IMG/VR virus record: IMGVR_UViG_3300032083_001335
Span: 1 to 38,972 of that record
Strand: one strand, 5' to 3'
Origin: a virus
DNA: 38,972 nt
The stretch's first letter is position 1; each line of letters starts with the position of its first letter. Of the stretch, positions 30,101 through 35,900 are shown in pieces. The translations under genes were made by a program, and so were the position numbers. The notes beneath the pieces are model-generated. The model was not told where the DNA came from. It saw only the letters and a list, made by a program, of their open reading frames with translations, and searched no databases.

Positions 30101-30521
30101 CGGTGGTTATAAGAACTTAGCAGGAGAAGTCTTTACTTGTTCTTCTCAGTCTTCGTCTACCACTACTAGGGTTAAATCAATAACTGATAGAGCTTTTATT
30201 CAAAACCTAGATAATGGTGAGATTATTTTTGTTGGGCATCCATTTCTTCGTGTTGATTCATCAGAAGCTCAAAATAAGCTTAGAGTATCTTTATCAAAAG
30301 AAGGTAAAGCGTTCGTTTCCTCAAACCCTACTGGTAACTTCGTTTTATTTTTAGCTAAGGATGGTAACATTGAGGGTGAGAGATTAAAGGGTGGATACAT
30401 GATGACAACGTTAACAACGAAGTCACCTAGCTCTACCTCTAAGTCAGACCTACCTAAGTATAAGTTCAACCTCTACTCTGCTAGTGTGGACGTAGATAAG
30501 AGCGAGTTAAGTGGAGAATAA
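15114..30521 (+). CDS. Giant tail/nozzle protein with large fibre-like insertion
   Basis: This is one continuous frame of 5135 residues, about 40% of the window. Residues 1-60 (RVFTGGMDKDSDPRLIKNGDYRHAENIRN...) and about 3356-5135 (including GNKTLMKNNTTGNVDVTP, RIYYFVSEENKDKKRDSILE, VDDILYFTDDLNRPRKINVE, GCCLQPESIVKNNDTFYFMD, LRLSNDGITPISDNGMKDYF) look like the two parts of one Bacteroidetes-phage tail/nozzle (muzzle-like) protein with a beta-propeller. Between them lie about 3300 residues of other material. Residues about 436-556 (GNVTLTESSLANGDSWKFPV...) and 1913-2063 (GNGSFDNGTTAGW...) are jelly-roll, carbohydrate-binding-like. Residues about 623-730 are coiled coil. Residues 756-2140 hold TPEDG repeats. 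Residues about 2696-2830 hold a further jelly roll. I infer that it closes the head and carries receptor-binding fibres. An assembly error (fusion) is unlikely, since the frame stays open and codon use is even. Confidence 0.75.
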   Translation: MAKDKRVFTGGMDKDSDPRLIKNGDYRHAENIRNIASSDGTSGSVENIESTIKVPYSFKGEDVDQIIEIDEGTASVLPQKSVFYSQTITFEFKGREEDWGSKEKNSFSIYSYTPEKELEQIGHQWSSNGRLSWSQNSFKPTPEHLWEMFNEETGKISKNIPILDINTGEWETAHSKVDFLSSSFLRGGNKVTVEIIADKRGVSFLLDFISPGSDRYWSQTIEEFPPYGKMNLKGGPNSVVYETLVLSSQSSFNSEDTNNQTLDEFIDAEGNSFENNTPTPLEGDTITEYTFSFEGQEPTTAQDASEVQIFSYVENALGGFEVTPVLSFGGGLYNSGQTYEFNANQVSLSNSLHDTFEGFYGNVLHQGETAINGALDRSKGQVSLSFLKGEALNGNNFSTIQDSANASVNDFNFLKGFFNLESLEEYSEQANIEISNGNVTLTESSLANGDSWKFPVELKKNQAYLVQADISEFNVASAVLDVTIPSAQGGPDSIAPSSSNSDLSISGVNNTFEWIVPASEVYHDANFIEVKFTSGSIAEDETVVIKNLRVSKLKKSSFKFDISLRSLTDFNLCFGSSQEQVLESLEEGIALSNQQSFVEGFIISKLSLERKQGKDFSYVSDQLIEAQEKIVELNGVISSLNIDLKNLKTSYNDTLKDINGVLPLDGNVAFTLFSELENKSATLASTIIDVNTKVDDLVSKVTAFQTQEEITQIAGLNESIENLEAEIAALEQSSSTAAAQALIDIEAARDAGEASVTPEDGVSQADVDAVQALLDTAKNSLAAALLDVEGYNDGVTQVHVDAVQALLDQAGVDLGILEVKVSTLTTSQSTLTSQLTDEEAEVIRIQALLDAALANQEDGITQTDVNNAVAPIKALLTQAQTEINAVNPNDGLADTVVDSFQDLITTALATLTTKKEELTGVFDSTQTSSDIADINTSIAALQAEIVRLQGVETNQITQGDVDTAVTNLKDILVNASTVTLSESSLTSTDAATQALLDAISKEVTDASTIIADAVTKIDQQKQNAVTAAVSGLYTLTQLNEEYIKAYIKGTTLVVPEGGASQADTDGEIAAAIATAEQLIASGKLTSFTEGVNSVIQEDGINNFHIDNAKTSGYADGAASVDITKDNAAAYADGVDVVKNNPSAYSLYTQAQYEANFTDGVNSVDLTILGNPQIATIAGEKYAAGVTATQELFNNNLSIQLTPEQAENAGLVWAQGIRDGYFGEGVNSVDITSDNTAAYADGEAAGKILGAASVDLTVNNPAIKLISDSAFTAGANSVTPEDGIKQADVDAVQAKLDSLNSLISALPDSYTDSASITNSITAIETSVENVVAVKKSFTDSLLAAFNAGEASVDITTDNQSAIDGAVAKIDTALTNAKTDLKILESDLTVITEGTKNALQSLLDVANQQITNAENATTLVQADLDAIEASLSAANLLLDATVVKTDSETGEIINNTQASLDAVIAELADLKNQLFGFDAEKYANVQAQVDAAVAAATDTMSSAVAAAIAAAVSIQQPSTGITTSNINTAIDAAIATIVPDDGITQAEVDAARAAGAASITPEDGISQTDVDDAVTAAILAFAGPNATFTQANIDDAVRNATILITPEDGVTQDNVDAVQASLETAISTLRAALGLSADAPADTAADISALETKIGQLNAAQSALNALDTSASTTGGETIGDAAALIADYNTLKLSENALQSQIDDITALLASTTGTFAAGEGVSSLVDDTIQETIETLKTANSTLTTLMTTTKSSIETVSGTVTTLYNNAQLVTDAEKYISSLIMSTTLSDTTGIGFDSTTNLYNDPGVDSPSFGLEAGGLIGEIPQGFLDPIDPSTSTDLFYLLKRLTDTYNLLYNNYSTLYTDYTTLSNDPDTQVTQADVDAVQALLDASTDAESLANESLQLLYGNEPENYIGNGSFDNGTTAGWFNLYDEDNANKFWIIEDEKLVRSPHSDSESSGGARYIGSDASKDKRIQPGKYIVSVSLKSLGEGAEHDSDSLSVSISDTHGNLLEILDVNGLGFSTTVLNIESVEDDVFFDLSFYFNGNPDLDFNLGVDDIQILKIPEQDYDQDTLNALITKLIIQQSIIDYDNLIATTGEEYASSLVTTNAASYADGAASVTPEDGVSQADVDAAVDAANLEFAASLISSLQRIALGFEDVANVRTLVLDGLVATDLNNWGHIQSLNLEELKDYIFNKIDESVDLGSYSEEQLLDMPEIENLVLNSNTLLSSQISELKTENALITTNFESDFSKFASLFSQALTSIETENNDAITEYVDTLSFAADYAGSTGVLTDKSFSNVARTINGTRLSGSSSIVISDYFAGEWVPGNSVFTENGSLVGVISSVTDASSTINLVSGTTFNLTNGSEVFSSKLNQLLTDGVAIDSIAEKGDLLFIKIGGTITEIGEVSKIENGPDVGSDADQRLITFKENISVNIPINTEILFNKLLNDLRDEFNVKSTSIEEFLSDILGQVSNLSNVDEGMGSLLEAYRFTLFGTPLKNIESLNNLGELKLLMRNPDVAGYEDWNADNYVVKIVDGNNNDYTDTNVVSTILGNHDEFANGESTASGGGNLTEEQNIASGSHFHYKIIPSDSDSLATILKLRFSFGSGDIISITEDDEGDGMSISNLDIVDIDGDDITNGYSFVLSIVKGASANKWEFTLSNDEDKSNVLNSQTVQWEIIEEEFDQTQQEVPGSKFVSDVNSNLSTITNVNDSAWIINEHTSGQSWAWNNNGYYEGVNGGVVSPEDGGGFNQSNSLSLPVPELKPNTTYEISFIKGTEFEGITENVIFDDWAVPNIIDLQDINTWEDNVSNYPTDYTPLSRGGENGTYWSTEEADGSDAATKVKVGIFNSDGTITVNTTALKTDFYRLRPVTIIQNAPASATVSSSYAGGIVIKRSGNTVKVVALSDAQHNFADTVILDATDTSIVNGSNTPVPTTLSSSSNSESFSINSYGNTLYTGGPTNKFQVKFHLDLDSSGKLDINSIPYESPLAFNPSAQTQELEISFKFAYEYTEGGTTKRYSGHFYLLVDATGISSIPELKNLIINRWNASSNLDDINYGGQSDLIKSGSQVRYYFGEGPDGVSPDNQNNQDYATFSTDNLIISSSTGGLDFVFVGNETNSFPPGSPTSPEKLILNSSKWFSGSVGTTYGLPSYEEADRYILTSPEGPTRVQFALSGWYFPELTFKITDIVYERDQFKGGGFFYSEFSALEDQVSKENLLDIPQFKKHPALSICQSYTSTVSVGVDGFCDLQISLDNGAKLGTGIQPNNNFVPDGFKNNFFKKSLLSTTARQLFFSSGISAEPIYNYTQSGVDYFVKDVTTTDGVFLRLVTSAFYDPEEEGAGHIVVKPKMDGFRGKFYGVQIQEFTTRAVNVEPSRRILSLLGEKIQEAETHNVINQSPVYGTALINAYNGNKTLMKNNTTGNVDVTPLIEGGYVCVGTYEDKPKNRIYYFVSEENKDKKRDSILEYDLMADKITTVYQDDVGCSSDNSNAILTFSESNLITGINKVDDILYFTDDLNRPRKINVELAKANEENISNPPYTFQDTFFRTFKSTVFVGGDNEHPFVAGDYIYTQYDSTSYLNKCFNGYAKVLGIVPKLNEGVTIAINKGETTVTLSSADHGLIGANKGDFLAITDGTLPHYYKIASVSGATVTLESPYNEPSKTAAKSLKVDGVSVSGIITDCPFGKSVATAQGKIFYANPKGAYSPLITFGNYEEKMKYFDVVKHQPTHKPSIEMVKESGVATNNIIDNVFQFKYRYNHTDEENTTYSPISDVAIDGSYATNAPINALDFNLVKNRIDVSYDNAISDVEFIEVVGRKGNDGKFFLIESIPNNFINYLKELKNDLILDSEDDYVIDRSNIKFYNNGVYPFIDELDSNKLFDAVPIKAKAQTILSNNRLAYGNIVEGYDNTDLAVRTIFSSEEAPILESQTSDVPFSPTIPSGYRENATGYDHKSGYGKATFNPTIDLNNIDLSSDKSQFLELDFNSKFKFETSNDLSGIFGNQKHEHRTSNFYGAWRVTGIRTAQELADFVVGQINIGDFVGGTGSKRYTNNTNKATVSASSNSSGQVTIRFAWTVPNSAGGGNIKDTKLEFKSQTIAGKFTSGVVGVGSFKSGAFHNFGIAYFDETNRCSFVNTAPVYSNVKISQESQGKEETTIDLNGTRAYNPFYTEPGGPDLGQGSNVSIEIYNQPPNWAKFYQIYYTGNNTVDEFVQMTVTRAEHGASGSGDDQMYLSLNSLKGQNYSYNQTNNSQVKYDFVPGDRIRFISCLKNSTRLKFNEYVDLEIAGEDLFQGTDNAIGDEGGYYIRINDPKNDAVKVVSNDGETTGTVDLSTTGSRNSEADSGYNGLIVEIYRPKKNSEEEFMVYYEVGKKYPIRNRMHNGDSSQGGSFSIDQASGVSVSETPAIVSINTGDIYLKPRTMFTSGNDTGSNAETFFPEDYNLNDFHNTNHYSKGRINVINTNSKARRLEASVYYSEPYSSTGSINGLSSFNLATQPYFDYNKAFGSIQSLQTKDDDLIIFHENKVGRVLVGKDVLNTASGDGLVSLSRDIIKNYVTVYSGDYGCCLQPESIVKNNDTFYFMDIKKGAVLRLSNDGITPISDNGMKDYFRDIGEMYVEYDPETQDNQVFNIVAGFDPKYNEYVITLPAVYDKTEGLWDSEVNIWNAKSDRYSNVKPDKIFFAKTVAFNEDINRWTSFYGFYPEFYSRVNNQFVGFQAGYLFKHNMTDRYHQKLYLNSPVLSKSNPNYNVCYDKVLDSSLEFPFNAEPDTVKNYNAISLNSDTKLFTEMKTNIGQTGAGEDNYGGYDNVISSGIGFRKVKGEIQSVNGKYLVGNTNSSIGEVCKFFEDLHKGDVIRIIGKKSSGDLRSFPSYAIVRSISSNSLLILNKELDLAVVSHVEVIDYKTKEGIQYSQIPFVSSMDFESETLGFNGDGSELSLAGSVSGFEYSDDPGVFVSIIVSNKLVYPGDDIPASRMITGAKYALIKVGENDKFNINNVSMGIDGGYKNLAGEVFTCSSQSSSTTTRVKSITDRAFIQNLDNGEIIFVGHPFLRVDSSEAQNKLRVSLSKEGKAFVSSNPTGNFVLFLAKDGNIEGERLKGGYMMTTLTTKSPSSTSKSDLPKYKFNLYSASVDVDKSELSGE
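17380..21530 (+). repeat. TPEDG / D-I-T-x-DN coding repeats in the giant tail gene
   Basis: In-frame degenerate repeats. One type reads [V/I]TPEDG[V/I][S/T]QADVDAVQALLD (near nt 17380, 18947, 19780, 19920, 21466, with shorter forms at 17495, 17685, 19720 and 20735). The other reads AYADGxASVDIT.DN (near 18440-18510, 18780-18890, 19150). The best-preserved DNA copies are 17406-17438 and 20745-20777, which are 32/33 identical (gcagaYgtagacgcagtaca then agctttgttagat), with a third close copy at 17508-17537. They probably build a long helical or trimeric fibre shaft. All copies are in the coding strand and frame, so this is a protein repeat, not a CRISPR or IS. Confidence 0.85.
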
Positions 30522-30534
30522 TAAAAAAAAATAG

Positions 30535-30542
30535 TACATTTG
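30535..30542 (+). promoter_or_regulatory. Candidate promoter -7 element for the internal-protein genes
   Basis: TACATTTG fits TAnnTTTG and lies in the 36-base gap between the giant tail gene and the next gene, 15 bases before its ATG (30558), after an A9 tract. No TTG at the right -33 distance was found, so this is a half match. Confidence 0.4.
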
Positions 30543-30557
30543 TAAAAATCATTTCTT

Positions 30558-31469
30558 ATGAAGATTAAATCATACCCTAAGTATAAAAAGAAGAAAAACA
30601 CCCCTAAAGCTATAATTGGGGCTGCAACTGCAGGTATAGGGCTTGGTAAAGCTATTTACGGTGGCTTCCAAGCCAGAAAGGCTAAGAAGGCTGAGAAGGC
30701 TTTTGATAAGTCTAGGCTACAGAAAACTGTATCTTCTGCTACCCAGCAGATGGCTGACGAACCTATAGATCAGTCTTACGTAGAAAACCTACAACAGCAA
30801 CAGGCTGCAGATAGAGCTTCAGCGATGGGTGCTTTATCTAAAGACCCTAGAAACGTCCTAGCAGGTGTACAAGCACTAGAGGGTCAAGCTTCCAAGCAAA
30901 GGACTGCTTTGTTGGGTATGCAGGATAAGGCTAAGACAGCAGCTATGGGCAACCTAGCTAAGGCTCAGGATCGTGTTCAAGATCAAAATGTTGGTATAGC
31001 TCAACAAGAACTTGCAGGTATAAGGGGTCAGAAGGCTGCTGCAGAGCAAAATATATTTGGCGGTGTTGAAGACATTGCTTCTGGTGTGGGCCAATTGTTT
31101 CCTACTGGAGAGAAAGGTGCTAAGATAGAAGCTGAAGAAGGTGGAGTTACTCCTGATGAGTTTGATCACGACACTAACAAGATTGACTTAGTTCAAGACG
31201 GTGAGAAGATTGGTGAGGCTACAGGTGGAGAACTTATACTACCTCCAGATGACGTAGAGGCTGTAAGGTCTGCTTTGAAAGAAGGAGATAAAGACGCTGC
31301 GTTTAAGCTTATGGAAGACTTAGTTGCTAAGTACGACAAGAATGTTATGGAGTCTGATGATGATAGTGGTGAGGAAGAGGCTGAAGAAGAGATGCCAGTT
31401 ATGAAGCATGGTGGTTACCTTGAAAGAGTTAAGGCTCGCATGGGTGCTTACATGAAACCTAAATACTAA
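30558..31469 (+). CDS. Internal virion / ejection-type protein
   Basis: This 303-residue protein has a basic N-terminus (MKIKSYPKYKKKKN), then a Gly/Ala hydrophobic segment AIIGAATAGIGLGKAIYGGF (18-37). Residues about 40-170 are a Gln/Ala/Lys-rich helix with likely coiled coil. The segment KIGEATGGELILPPDDVEAV, then RSALKEGDKDAAFKLMEDLV (about 217-256), is a pattern I recall from minor virion proteins of Bacteroidetes phages. An acidic stretch (SDDDSGEEEAEEEM, about 266-279) precedes a basic end. The hydrophobic helix and long Ala/Gln-rich helix resemble podovirus ejection proteins (compare T7 gp14 in position and style only). It is first of a tight three-gene group (gaps of 3 and 2 bases) after the tail gene. 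Confidence 0.55.
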   Translation: MKIKSYPKYKKKKNTPKAIIGAATAGIGLGKAIYGGFQARKAKKAEKAFDKSRLQKTVSSATQQMADEPIDQSYVENLQQQQAADRASAMGALSKDPRNVLAGVQALEGQASKQRTALLGMQDKAKTAAMGNLAKAQDRVQDQNVGIAQQELAGIRGQKAAAEQNIFGGVEDIASGVGQLFPTGEKGAKIEAEEGGVTPDEFDHDTNKIDLVQDGEKIGEATGGELILPPDDVEAVRSALKEGDKDAAFKLMEDLVAKYDKNVMESDDDSGEEEAEEEMPVMKHGGYLERVKARMGAYMKPKY

Positions 31470-31472
31470 GAC

Positions 31473-32945
31473 ATGGCAGACGGTTTATTTTTTACGGGTA
31501 CTGTTTTTAAGAACAATAGAAACCTGATACAGGAGGAGAACTCTAGAAAGCAACTTGCCATGCAGGAGGAATCCCTCAACATGAAGAAAGAGGATGCTGC
31601 CGCTAAAAGAAAGAAGGCTAGGCAAGATCAGGCTGAGGCGTATCAAGAGGATGCTGACCTTAGTGGTATTAACGACCCTAGGCTAGCTAAAGCTCTTTCA
31701 AACAAAGCCGAAGAGGTAAACAAGTTTGCTGCTGATAATTATGAGAATCAAGACGACCCTACGTTTAGGTCTGAACTAAAAGCTAAAAGGTCTGAAGTAC
31801 AATTATTTGGAAAGTACCTTACTAAGCTCGACAGTACAATAGCTACATACAATCCTTTAAACGAAAATGCTCAGAATCTAAGATACAAGTCTGATGATGA
31901 TGGTAACAATCTTTTTGAGCTTAACTTAAACAACGAAATTGCATCTTTTGAAGATGGAACTTTTGATCTTAACGCTAACATAGCTTCTTTCAGTGATAGG
32001 TATGACAAGACTATTATTAAGGATATGCCTACTCCTGACTATCAATCATATTTAGATGATATTCAGACTCAGTATACTGATGAAAAAGGAAATGTTTACA
32101 AGGGGTTGGCTGATAAGGATAAGACTCGATTCAAAGAGAACTTTGTCAACAACCACGTGATTAACGCTTCTACTGGTACTTTTAAAACAACTCAAGCAGA
32201 AAACACTTATTCAACAGGTGAGACCTTTATAATCGGTGGAGATAGCTACTCAGGTATAGAAGCCTTCTTTAAAGAGAAAAAGGGAATGCAAAACGTTGAG
32301 CAGATAAAGCCTGAGGAATTAGCAGCACTAGACCCATCTAATAAAGAACTATTCGATAAAGACCTTCACCTAGAGTATGTAGATTACTTAGCTGACATGG
32401 TTTGGAAGAGAGAGAGTAAGGGAAGAAAGCGGATGATAATTAAGGAGCAACAAAATGGTAATAACGAAAAAGGCTTAACTGAAAGTCAACAGGCAATGCT
32501 TAGTGTGGTAAGTAAACCTCACGAAACAGAAGTGTATGGTGACGTTACCCTAAAAGATAAAGTCTTTACTGGTATCAAAGAGGTTAAGGTTAACGTAACT
32601 CCTGACATGATGCTAGAAGGTCAAGGTGATGACGCTAAAGATGAGTTAGTTAAGACACATCAATCAGAAGTTATTTCTGGTGGAGAATACGACCCTAAGA
32701 GACCTATGCCAGGATTGGTTATTGGTGTGGGACAAACTATGGATGGCACTCCAGCAGCAAAGGTAAAAGCATTTAATCAGGTGTTCTTAGTACCACTAGA
32801 GCTTCTATATACAGAGATCAAAGATGCTAACGTAGTTGAGAAGGGCGGCTTAGGACAAGCTATACTAGAGTCAGCTTCAGGGGCAGTTACAGAGACAGAA
32901 ACACCGACACCTACTCAAGGAGTTGGGGCAAAATATAACAAGTAA
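31473..32945 (+). CDS. Internal virion protein, helical, function unknown
   Basis: This 490-residue protein lies 3 bases after the preceding gene. N-terminal MADGLFFTGTVFKNNRNLIQ is followed by a strongly charged helix (about 20-110: RKQLAMQEESLNMKKEDAAA, then KRKKARQDQAEAYQEDADLS) that is a likely coiled coil. The middle (about 110-330) is mixed and the end (about 340-475) is beta-rich, with VNVTPDMMLEGQGDDAKDEL and AKVKAFNQVFLVPLELLYTE, then a Thr/Pro-rich tail (TETETPTPTQG). No enzyme motif is recognised. Its position between two other presumed ejected proteins suggests an internal core or ejection protein (compare T7 gp15 by slot). Gene order and helical content are the only support. Confidence 0.5.
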   Translation: MADGLFFTGTVFKNNRNLIQEENSRKQLAMQEESLNMKKEDAAAKRKKARQDQAEAYQEDADLSGINDPRLAKALSNKAEEVNKFAADNYENQDDPTFRSELKAKRSEVQLFGKYLTKLDSTIATYNPLNENAQNLRYKSDDDGNNLFELNLNNEIASFEDGTFDLNANIASFSDRYDKTIIKDMPTPDYQSYLDDIQTQYTDEKGNVYKGLADKDKTRFKENFVNNHVINASTGTFKTTQAENTYSTGETFIIGGDSYSGIEAFFKEKKGMQNVEQIKPEELAALDPSNKELFDKDLHLEYVDYLADMVWKRESKGRKRMIIKEQQNGNNEKGLTESQQAMLSVVSKPHETEVYGDVTLKDKVFTGIKEVKVNVTPDMMLEGQGDDAKDELVKTHQSEVISGGEYDPKRPMPGLVIGVGQTMDGTPAAKVKAFNQVFLVPLELLYTEIKDANVVEKGGLGQAILESASGAVTETETPTPTQGVGAKYNK

Positions 32946-32947
32946 AC

Positions 32948-35900
32948 ATGAACGAAGAAGCTTTAAAGGACGCACATAGCCTATTTTCAAACTCAGGCTA
33001 TAACGGGGATATAAATGAGTTTCAAACACTACTTTCTGACAACGCTGAGGCGTTTGCAGACTCGTATGGTTTATTTACTAAGTCTGGTTACAGCGGATCT
33101 GAAGACGACTACAAGTTGTTATTAGGATTAAAAAAAAAAGATACTTCAGAGTTGCAAGAAGCAGCAGCTCCAGAGGGTACTCAGGATACTCCATCCACTT
33201 CGGAGACTGGTCAATCTTCATTGGCACAAAAAACTCAAGATAGCTTAAACGAAAGACTTTCTGGATACAAGGACTTATCTGCGGAAGACAAGATTGCCTT
33301 TGACAAAGAAGAGGAGCTTAGACCTTTTTACGAGGCTGAGGGTGTTGACTATGATCAATTCTTATACTCAAGCCAGTTAGAGAAAGAAAGAAAAGAAAAG
33401 AAGTCTAAGACTAGAGTTAAGCAGACACCTGAAGGTATTCAGGCTAAAAGGTATCTAGCATCTGTAGACGAAAACGCATTCCAAGCTAATACTAAGTATC
33501 ACGAATCTAAATATCAAAGCGTTCTTAATAGTAGTACTTCTCAGGAAGACTTTATGTCTAAAATTGAGAGCGAGGGAGTTGACTTAAATTACATTCCCCT
33601 TAACAACTTTTTAATTGACGGAGAGAAGGTTAGCTACAAAGACTTAGAAAGAAAGCTGTACGATAACGACTTTATTGACAAGTTTCAAGCTGGTGATGTT
33701 GATGTAAGCATTGTAAACCCTGAAAATGCAGAGTCTTTAAAATACTTAGAGGACCTAGCTCAAAGACAGATAGAGTCTGGAGGTAGATGGGGAGATATAG
33801 CTGAAAGTACATTAGCAGGAGGTTTAGACCAACTAGTAGCTGGATCTTTAGAACTTATAGAGGGTGCTAACGCTTTAGCCTTAGATGCTTTTGAAGGGGT
33901 TATTGTTAAGCCATTCTCAGAAGCCCTAGGTGGTGAGGAGATTGAGTACGGTAGAAACTTTGAGGAGTACATGAAGTATGGTAGCTACTATGGCAAGAAG
34001 GTAAAAGACTACGCAAAAGAAATTAGAGAAGAGACCAGAGCTTACCAAGAGGGTAGTATAACCAAGTCTATGCTTAAAGGAGATTGGGGTAACGCCTTCT
34101 TTCAGGTAGGTAATGGGGTTGCTGAGTCTGCCCCTTTGATTGCTACCATGTGGCTAGGTACTCCTATGCTCGCTAGAAAGGTTGGGCAAAAGGCTGCTGA
34201 AAGAATAGTTACTAGCTTTGCTGGTGTTGGAGCTGGTGGTGTTAAGTCTTTAGAATTAAAAGAGCAAAGACTAAATGGAGATCTAAACATAAGCGACTTA
34301 CAGCTTTTAGCTAACGCTGCGTTAACAGGATTTGCTGAGGGTTACTTTGAGAAGAACACCCTTAAGATCATAAATGGTATGCGTGATGTAGAAAGGCTGG
34401 GTAAAATATCTCCTGCAGACCTTGCTGACAAATTCGTTAAAGGCTTTGGTAAAAGCTTTGGTCTAGAAGGTTCATCTGAAGCTGCTACTGAGTTATCTAA
34501 CACTTTTACTGACGCTATTACAGGGGCTGGAACGCCAGAAAGCCTTACAGACGTTTTAGTTAGAATGAGTGACGCCTTCATTATTGGTGGTATTATGGGT
34601 GGTGGTATGCATACCATAGCTTATGGTGCTAAAGCTTGGTCTGACTTCACCTCTTTAAACGACGATATTGCAGTAGTGTTTACTATGCAAGATGGTAAAA
34701 AGAAGGAGATGAAGCGTGGAGAAGCTATTAAGTTTATAAAAGACAAAGACGTTTCTCAAGCCATTAGAAATGGTGATATTAAAATGGACGCTTCTATTAC
34801 AGAAAATGGTAGGAGTAAAATAGAAGAAATTATATACGGATACTACGCTCCAGACAACGTACTCTCAAGAGAGGTTATGATGCAGAGAGAGATAGAGGTT
34901 CAGAACTTAGTTAAAAAGGTTGAGAAATCTAAAGACCCTACAGCAGAAGATGTTAATGCTATTGCTGACGCCCTATCTAAAATGGAGGCTGAAGGTAAGA
35001 AAAACAAGTACAACGTAACTAGCAGGACTGAAGCCACAAGAGCTAGGGTAGGTAAGTTCTTTAAAGACAATGGTATCGAGATTGTAGATGCTGTGAACGA
35101 TCAAGACGCTTCTATGTCAACTATTACAGAGACTGTAGAGTCTAACTCTATAGAGACAATAGAGGAGTATAATGCTGTTGAAAAACAACTTGAAGACGGT
35201 AAAAGAAAACCTACCATTGTTAAGTCTCAAGATCAGAACGGTATTAAGATTAAGGGTGAGCAAACTCAAAAGTCTAGCATCACTCAAGGGAAGTTTAAAA
35301 GCGTATCCTCAGCGAGGAATGCTATGAAAGATTTCAAAGCTAAATTAGAGGCTAACAAGAACGTTAAACCTACAACTGAGCAGATAGCCAAGGATAATAA
35401 CAAAGCGTTCTTAAACACGAAGAAAGACGGTTTAGATAAGGTTCCTAAGAAGGTTATAGATAGTGGTAAGTACCACATTATATCTCCTGATCGGTCTGGA
35501 CTTACTAAAGCTGAGTTAGAGTCTAGAATGGAAAACACCAAGGCTGACTTAGAGGCTTCAGGTGCTACCGTATACACCATCACAGAAGTGGTGGACGGTA
35601 AGCCTAGAAAAAGTTTTTTAGTAACAAACACTACAAACGCTGCAGCTTTAGGTACTGCTAGAAACCTTCAGGTACAGTCTGTATTCTCTGGTAAAGATGG
35701 TGTCTTAAATACCGACGGTAGCGTTGTTCCTTTAGATAACTCAAGCCTTAGTGGTCCAGAAGCTAGACAAGCTGGAGACATATCTATTATCAATATAAAC
35801 GGTAGAAAGACTTCTATACACAGAGGGGTAGATAAAAGTAAAACAACATTTGGTAAAAGCTTTGACTCTAACAACGTGCACAAGCTAGACGAAAGCGACC

